From an uncultured Pseudomonadota bacterium (GTDB lineage: Bacteria > Pseudomonadota > Gammaproteobacteria > Steroidobacterales > Steroidobacteraceae), in contig CADEFQ010000019.1 in assembly GCA_902826635.1 (NCBI GenBank), forward strand, positions 4,047-36,121: a stretch of DNA of 32,075 nucleotides. The letters run 5' to 3'. A program made the translations under genes and the position numbers. This document shows positions 28,018 to 32,075 of this stretch, one piece after another. The notes beneath the pieces are model-generated. The model was not told the origin of the DNA and ran no database searches. It saw only the letters and a program-made list of their open reading frames with translations. Numbering within the stretch: position 1 is the first letter of the stretch; every line of letters starts with the position of its first letter.

Positions 28018-28372
28018 GGGCGCCGGCGAGCAACGCCATCAGCGGCGTCATCGAGAGTGCGAAGCCGATGTGCCGGCGCTCCGCCGCGCGCGTGTAGCCG
28101 ATGAAATAGACGACGCGCCCGATCACGAACACGAGGCCGAGGCCCGCCGACCAGCGCGGGTCGAGATACACCGCGAAGATCAGCATCGCGGGAACGAGGG
28201 GCACGAGCAGTTCGAGCGTGTTCGCCTGCACGCGGAAGTAGCGCTCGAAATCGGCGTTGCCGGTGGTCGCCGGCGCACGCAGGCCGTAGCGACCGCGGGC
28301 GCGCGCCACTGCGACCCCGAAGCAGAGGTATTCGATCAGCGCGAGCACGATCACGGCGTGGACCCAGGCCAT
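27989..28372 (-). CDS. MAPEG-family membrane protein
   Basis: A 127-residue protein with about four membrane helices. FERYFRVQANTLELLVPLVPAM near residues 48-69 is the MAPEG signature, the family of microsomal glutathione transferases and relatives. Bacterial members may have glutathione-dependent transferase or peroxidase activity, but this is not testable from sequence. The ATG at 28372 was preferred to the upstream one at 28408 because the first helix begins there (MAWVHAVIVLALIEYL). Confidence 0.88.
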   Translation of the reverse strand: MAWVHAVIVLALIEYLCFGVAVARARGRYGLRAPATTGNADFERYFRVQANTLELLVPLVPAMLIFAVYLDPRWSAGLGLVFVIGRVVYFIGYTRAAERRHIGFALSMTPLMALLAGALIGALRALS

Positions 28373-28431
28373 GGGCGGATTCTCGCGGATACCGACGGCA
28401 GGCCGCAACCCGCAGTGGCAGAATACCGGCC

Positions 28432-28878
28432 ATGGCAGGCAAGCTCCGTGGCTACGCGCACCGCATCGACATCGAGGCCGACACGGCCCGGGTGTGGTGG
28501 GCGCTCACCGAGGCGAAGGCGCTCGCGCGCTGGTGCGCACCCGGCGCGAGCATCAAGCCGCGCCAAGGCGGCAGCTTTCGCGCGAGCGTCGATCGCATCG
28601 ATACGATCGACACGCACATCGACGTGTTCGACGCGAAGCGCCGCTTGCGCCTGATTCACATGGAGCAGGCCAACCTGCCGGCGCGGGGCGCGACCCTCGT
28701 CGACGATTTCCTGCTCGAGGCGGACGGCGGGAGCACGATCGTGCGCCTGCTCGGCTCGGGCTACCCCGAAGACCCGGCGTGGGACCCGTATTTCCTGCGG
28801 TTGCGCGCGAGCTGGGAACGCGCGCTCGCGCGGCTCAAGGTCTATCTCGAGAAGAACATGGACAAGGAGGCGAAATGA
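28432..28878 (+). CDS. SRPBCC (AHSA1/START-like) domain protein
   Basis: A 148-residue soluble protein with the helix-grip fold pattern: an opening strand (YAHRIDIEADTARVWWALTEAKALARWCAPGA), central strands (GGSFRASVDRIDTIDTHIDVFDAKRRLRL) and a C-terminal helix (DPYFLRLRASWERALARLKVYLE). Such proteins bind hydrophobic ligands or assist enzymes. The ligand is unknown. Its stop overlaps the next ATG (ATGA), indicating coupling. Confidence 0.88.
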   Translation: MAGKLRGYAHRIDIEADTARVWWALTEAKALARWCAPGASIKPRQGGSFRASVDRIDTIDTHIDVFDAKRRLRLIHMEQANLPARGATLVDDFLLEADGGSTIVRLLGSGYPEDPAWDPYFLRLRASWERALARLKVYLEKNMDKEAK

Positions 28879-29246
28879 CCGGTTTCCTGTTGCGTGCCGT
28901 GATCGTGGCTGGCGGCCTGTGGCTCGCCTCGCGCTGGGTCGACGGTTTTTTGATCACCGCGACGAGCACGTTGCTGATCGCAGGCGTGCTGCTCGGCGTC
29001 GTCAACGCGATCGTGCGTCCGATCGCCGTCGTGCTCACCTTTCCGATCACGATCGTCACGCTCGGCCTGTTCCTGCTCGTCGTGAACGCCGGCATGGTGA
29101 GCCTCGTCGCGTGGATGCTGCCGGACTTCACGATTGCGGGCTTCTGGCCCGCGGTGCTCGGTTCGCTCGTCGTGAGCGTCGTGTCGTGGCTCGGCTCGTG
29201 GTTCATCGGTTCGAGCTTCAAGGTGCAAACGCTGAAGCGCCCCTGA
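28875..29246 (+). CDS. YvlD-like four-helix membrane protein (phage holin 4 superfamily/DUF360)
   Basis: A 123-residue protein with four hydrophobic helices and the family blocks LLGVVNAIVRPIAVVLTFPITIVTLGLFLLVVNAGMVSLVAW. Despite the superfamily name, it is a chromosomal protein of unknown role and no phage gene is nearby. AAGGAGG four bases before the ATG is a perfect ribosome-binding site, inside the end of the SRPBCC gene. Confidence 0.9.
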   Translation: MTGFLLRAVIVAGGLWLASRWVDGFLITATSTLLIAGVLLGVVNAIVRPIAVVLTFPITIVTLGLFLLVVNAGMVSLVAWMLPDFTIAGFWPAVLGSLVVSVVSWLGSWFIGSSFKVQTLKRP

Positions 29247-29274
29247 ACGCCGGCGCATGCGAGACTATCGACGT

Positions 29275-29679
29275 ATGAAACAACGACACGCCGGCTCCTG
29301 CCTTTGCGGAACGGTGCGCTATGAAATCGACGGCGAGTTCGAGCGCTTCTACCTCTGCCACTGCCAGCATTGCCGCAAGGACACCGGATCCGCCCACGCC
29401 GCCAGTCTCTTTGCGACGCAGGCCACGCTCACATGGATCGCGGGTGAGGACAAGGTGACCACTTTCAACCTGCCCTCGACCCGGCACAGCAAAAGCTTCT
29501 GCAGCCTTTGCGGCTCGGCCCTTCCCGGCCTGCAGGCGGAAGGCAAGCTGCTGGTGGTTCCCGCCGGAAGCCTCGACACCGACCTTCACATCAAGCCGGA
29601 CGCGCACATCTTCATGGCCAGCAAGGCCGGTTGGGACAGTTGGCTCGAAGAGATCCCCAAGCTGGAAAAGTTCACCTAG
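29275..29679 (+). CDS. GFA-family zinc protein (glutathione-dependent formaldehyde-activating enzyme-like)
   Basis: A 134-residue protein of the Gfa/CENP-V-like fold. Zinc-binding cysteines are visible: Cys9-x-Cys11, Cys28-His-Cys30-x2-Cys33, and Cys76-x2-Cys79. The founding enzyme was proposed to combine formaldehyde with glutathione; most homologues are uncharacterised. An ATG at 29257 is also in frame, but the domain begins at MKQRHAGSCLCG. A second GFA domain lies 1.5 kb away, fused to Ogt. Confidence 0.9.
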   Translation: MKQRHAGSCLCGTVRYEIDGEFERFYLCHCQHCRKDTGSAHAASLFATQATLTWIAGEDKVTTFNLPSTRHSKSFCSLCGSALPGLQAEGKLLVVPAGSLDTDLHIKPDAHIFMASKAGWDSWLEEIPKLEKFT

Positions 29680-29699
29680 CGAGCGCGGGGACTCGGCCC

Positions 29700-30611
29700 T
29701 TACCCCGGCGACTCGGGCGCCGAGACTTCCTCCGGCCAGTTGACGAGCACGACACCCGCGAGGATCACCGCCATGCCGGCGAGTTCGACGCCGGAGAGTT
29801 GCTCGTTCAGCACCCACCAGCCGAGCAAGGTCGCGATCGCGGGGTTCACGTAACCGTAGGTCGCGACGCGCGCCGGCGCGGTGTGCTGCGTGAGCCACGC
29901 GTACGCCGTGTACGCGAGGCCGGAACTGAACACCGTGAGATAGGCCAGCGTGAGGAGTCCGGTCGGCGACCAGCTCCATTGATGGTGTTCGCCGACGCCG
30001 AAGCCGAGCACGGTGAGCAGCGCACCCCCGCCGAGCATCTGCAGCCCGGTGAACGCGAGGATGTCGAGCGATTTTTCCGCGTTCCTGAAATAGATCGTGC
30101 CGACCGCCCAGCCCATGCATCCGAGCAGGATCCCGAGCTGCGGCGCCACGTTCGCCGTCGAGAAGCCTTCGCGCGGCCAGACGATGGCGAGCGTTCCGAG
30201 AAAGCCGAGCGCGAGCCCGATGCCGGTGCGCCGGTCGATCGGCTGGCCGCGCGCGCCGTAGAGGCCGAGGATCGCGATCCAGAACGATGAGGTGACGTTG
30301 AGCAGCGCTGCCTGGCCCGACGGCACCCACTGCAGCGCCCAGACGTTGAAGCCGTTCGACACCGCGATCGACAGCAGCGCCATCACGAACAGTTGCTTCG
30401 CGTCGGTGGCGCCGATCGAGATGCGCGCGCCGCGCAGGCGCGCGATCGCCGTGAGCGCGGCTCCCGCAATGATGAAGCGCACGCCCGCAAAAAGGAAAGG
30501 TGGCAAGTGGTGGACGCCGACCGAGGTCGCGAGATAGCTCGAGCCCCACACGACATAGATGATCGCGAAGCACACGATCATGCGTGTGCGAAAGGCGGTT
30601 TCCACGGTCAA
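29700..30611 (-). CDS. EamA/DMT-family transporter
   Basis: A 303-residue inner-membrane protein with about ten helices in two EamA repeats (about 10-140 and 150-285). WGSSYLATSVGVHHLPPFLFAGVRF and YGYVNPAIATLLGWWVLNEQLSGVELAGMAVILAGV are typical of the YedA/RhaT-like branch. The substrate is unknown; export of amino acids or other metabolites is the usual role. It starts with TTG overlapping the Ogt-GFA stop (TTGA), or with GTG at 30605. Confidence 0.88.
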   Translation of the reverse strand: MTVETAFRTRMIVCFAIIYVVWGSSYLATSVGVHHLPPFLFAGVRFIIAGAALTAIARLRGARISIGATDAKQLFVMALLSIAVSNGFNVWALQWVPSGQAALLNVTSSFWIAILGLYGARGQPIDRRTGIGLALGFLGTLAIVWPREGFSTANVAPQLGILLGCMGWAVGTIYFRNAEKSLDILAFTGLQMLGGGALLTVLGFGVGEHHQWSWSPTGLLTLAYLTVFSSGLAYTAYAWLTQHTAPARVATYGYVNPAIATLLGWWVLNEQLSGVELAGMAVILAGVVLVNWPEEVSAPESPG

Positions 30612-31627
30612 CGGGTTGTCCGGCTGCGCGCTGCGCGGAATCGCTCGAGGCTCGCGGCCGGCCAGACGGCCTTCACGTCATAGAATTCCGGTACGGCGCG
30701 CGCCCCTTGCGGCAGTACGACCCACGGCAGTTTGGTCGAGGTGTAGATATGGATGTCCGGGGTAATGCGATGCGCCTCGTCGAGCGTCCCGACGCGCAGG
30801 AACCGGATGCCCGGCCCCGATCCGGCGTACTGGCTCCAGAGCGCGACCTGGCAGGTCGGACAACGGCTGATCCGCTGCCCTCGCCCGCTTGCGGAGGGAG
30901 TGTCGATCGTGACCGGTGCGCCGGTGAGCAGCACGACTCGATCGGCCTCGACCATCGCGTTCAGCACGAAGGCCGAGCCGGTCTCGCGCTGGCACCAGCT
31001 GCAGTGGCAGCAATGAACGAAGAGCGGCGTCGCCTCGAGCCGGTAGCGCGCGGCGCGGCAACTGCAGCCGCCTTCCATCGAAAACGGTTTGGCACCGAAG
31101 AGCGGCAAGGTCTCGGCCGCGAGCGCGCCTTCGATCTCGAGCAACCGGCGCTTGGTGGCGACGTCGCCGTGTGCGGAGAAGCCACCGGCCCGATGTCCCG
31201 CTGCCAGCACGCGATGACAAGGAATGATGATCGGGATCGGATTCTGGCCGAGCGCCTGCCCGACCGCGCGCGCGGCGCCCGCCTCACCAAGGCGCGTGGC
31301 GATCTCACCGTAGCTGAGGGTGCTGCCGGCGGGAATCGCGCGCGTGACCTCGTACACGCGCAGGTTGAACGGCGGCACGTCGCGCAGGTCGAGCGCGAGC
31401 TCCTCGAGTCGCGCCGGCTGGCCGGCGAGGAGCGCGACGATCGCCTCGATCGCGAGCTGCACGGTGGGTGGCGGCGTTCCTTCCTGCGCGCCGGCATGGC
31501 GGCGTGACAGGCGATCGCGTGTGCTCGCCACATCGGCTTCGGGCAACTGCACGCCGCAGATCCCGCGCGCCGTCCACGCGATGCCGCAGGGACCGATCGC
31601 CGTATCGAACAGGGCCATGCCGATCAT
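30608..31627 (-). CDS. ogt: Fusion of O6-alkylguanine-DNA alkyltransferase (Ogt) and GFA zinc domain
   Basis: A 339-residue two-domain protein. Residues 1-175 are a methylated-DNA--protein-cysteine methyltransferase: the acceptor Cys137 in IPIIIPCHRV, the DNA-binding segment YGEIATRLGEAGAARAVGQA, and the C-terminal GGFSAHGDVATKRRLLEIEG. These proteins repair O6-methylguanine by irreversible self-alkylation. Residues 184-339 are a GFA domain with Cys188-x-Cys190, Cys207-His-Cys209-x2-Cys212 and Cys256-x2-Cys259. The linker (about 176-183) is short and in frame, and the internal Met184, where a free GFA protein would begin, has no ribosome-binding site. The ATG at 31627 overlaps the stop of the upstream thioesterase-like gene; Met4 is an alternative. 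Co-transcribed with the EamA gene. Confidence 0.9.
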   Translation of the reverse strand: MIGMALFDTAIGPCGIAWTARGICGVQLPEADVASTRDRLSRRHAGAQEGTPPPTVQLAIEAIVALLAGQPARLEELALDLRDVPPFNLRVYEVTRAIPAGSTLSYGEIATRLGEAGAARAVGQALGQNPIPIIIPCHRVLAAGHRAGGFSAHGDVATKRRLLEIEGALAAETLPLFGAKPFSMEGGCSCRAARYRLEATPLFVHCCHCSWCQRETGSAFVLNAMVEADRVVLLTGAPVTIDTPSASGRGQRISRCPTCQVALWSQYAGSGPGIRFLRVGTLDEAHRITPDIHIYTSTKLPWVVLPQGARAVPEFYDVKAVWPAASLERFRAARSRTTR

Positions 31628-32075
31628 GACGCACCACCCAGCGCGACGAAGTCGCCCTCGAATCGCCCGACAATCGCGCCGTCATACTCCAGCGTCGCGG
31701 CCACCGCAATTCGTGCCTTGCCACGGCGTTCGAGCAGCTTCAGGAAGGGCCCCCACGAGGCGGGGGAAGCGAGCGCAGCGCGCGCCGTGAACGCGCCCGC
31801 GATCGGGCGTTCGTAGTCCACGGTGCTGCGCTGGATGACCAGCCGGTGCGCGATGCCCGCGGCCTGCAGGCGCAGATGCAACAGCGACCACGCCGCGAGG
31901 ATCGCGAGCGCGGCGACGCTGCCGCCAAACGCGGTCTCGCGGTGGTTGATGTTCGGCGCGAGCGGCGCCGCGAGCCGCACCTCGCGATCGCTCGCGCCGA
32001 GCACGTCGACCTCCATCGCCGCCGCGAGCGGGATGTGATCGCGCAGGTAGCGACGCAGGGCGATCGCGTCGAACG
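31624..32075 (-). CDS. Thioesterase-like protein (YiiD C-terminal domain type), 5' end outside the window
   Basis: The visible 150 residues begin within the gene: FDAIALRRYLRDHIPLAAAM continues in frame to the window edge. RLAAPLAPNINHRETAFGGSVAALAILAAWSLLHLRL is the hot-dog-fold signature of the putative thioesterase domain first seen at the C-terminus of YiiD; only this domain is visible. Acyl substrate unknown. An internal ATG at 32016 is probably not the start, because conserved-looking sequence precedes it. It overlaps the Ogt-GFA start in an ATGA. Confidence 0.85.
   Translation of the reverse strand, partial: FDAIALRRYLRDHIPLAAAMEVDVLGASDREVRLAAPLAPNINHRETAFGGSVAALAILAAWSLLHLRLQAAGIAHRLVIQRSTVDYERPIAGAFTARAALASPASWGPFLKLLERRGKARIAVAATLEYDGAIVGRFEGDFVALGGAS

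Noticed and set aside
28875..29246. Phage remnant suggested by the 'phage holin' superfamily label
   Set aside because: The YvlD/DUF360 group is a common chromosomal family, and no other phage gene, att site or repeat is nearby.
31076..31078. Separate GFA gene starting at the internal ATG (31078) of the Ogt fusion
   Set aside because: There is no ribosome-binding site before this ATG and no stop codon between the domains; a single fused protein is simpler.

Overview
The window is GC-rich, densely coded DNA from a bacterial chromosome. It most resembles a proteobacterium of the beta/gamma type. The evidence is gene content and order: a heterotetrameric glycyl-tRNA synthetase (glyQ-glyS), FadH, a glnA-DUF4124-ntrB-ntrC nitrogen cluster with a sigma-54 promoter, and a rhodanese-grxC-secB-gpsA run divergent from envC and ctpA, comparable to yibN-grxC-secB-gpsA next to envC in Enterobacteria. 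I cannot name a genus. I see no rRNA, tRNA, CRISPR array, prophage or insertion sequence, and no gap between genes longer than about 200 bases.

Layout. 1-3.7 kb: a YfcG-type glutathione transferase tail-to-tail with glyS-glyQ. 3.7-6.6 kb: fadH and a DUF6929-like protein. 6.8-9.5 kb (minus strand): a fatty acid desaturase followed by a secreted penicillin-binding-protein-like hydrolase with a TPR region. 9.6-10.3 kb (minus): a RHH/PIN toxin-antitoxin pair. 10.35-15.1 kb: glnA with NtrC sites and a sigma-54 promoter, then a DUF4124 protein, ntrB and ntrC. 15.1-18.3 kb: an MscS channel, then on the minus strand a class 1B-type pyrD coupled to an orphan polyamine-type binding lipoprotein. 18.3-20.2 kb: an inverted array of 7-bp repeats, trmL and a dicarboxylate/glutamate symporter. 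20.2-22.4 kb (minus): rhodanese-like protein, grxC, secB, gpsA. 22.5-28.0 kb: envC, a GGDEF/EAL protein, ctpA and a DedA protein. 28.0-29.7 kb: MAPEG protein (minus), SRPBCC protein, YvlD-like membrane protein, GFA protein. 29.7-32.1 kb (minus): a thioesterase-like gene cut by the window edge, an Ogt-GFA fusion and an EamA transporter.

Most genes are housekeeping or common accessory genes. The less ordinary points are the in-frame fusion of an O6-alkylguanine-DNA alkyltransferase to a GFA zinc domain; two 7-bp repeat arrays, one forming a very long potential hairpin that ends at the trmL ribosome-binding region; a well-resolved NtrC/sigma-54 control region; several -10 boxes placed only 6-8 bases before start codons, suggesting leaderless mRNAs; a rhodanese domain without its cysteine; and a degenerate GGDEF joined to an intact-looking EAL domain. 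I found no convincing wholly new multi-gene system. The Ogt-GFA fusion with its coupled neighbours is the best candidate for something little described.
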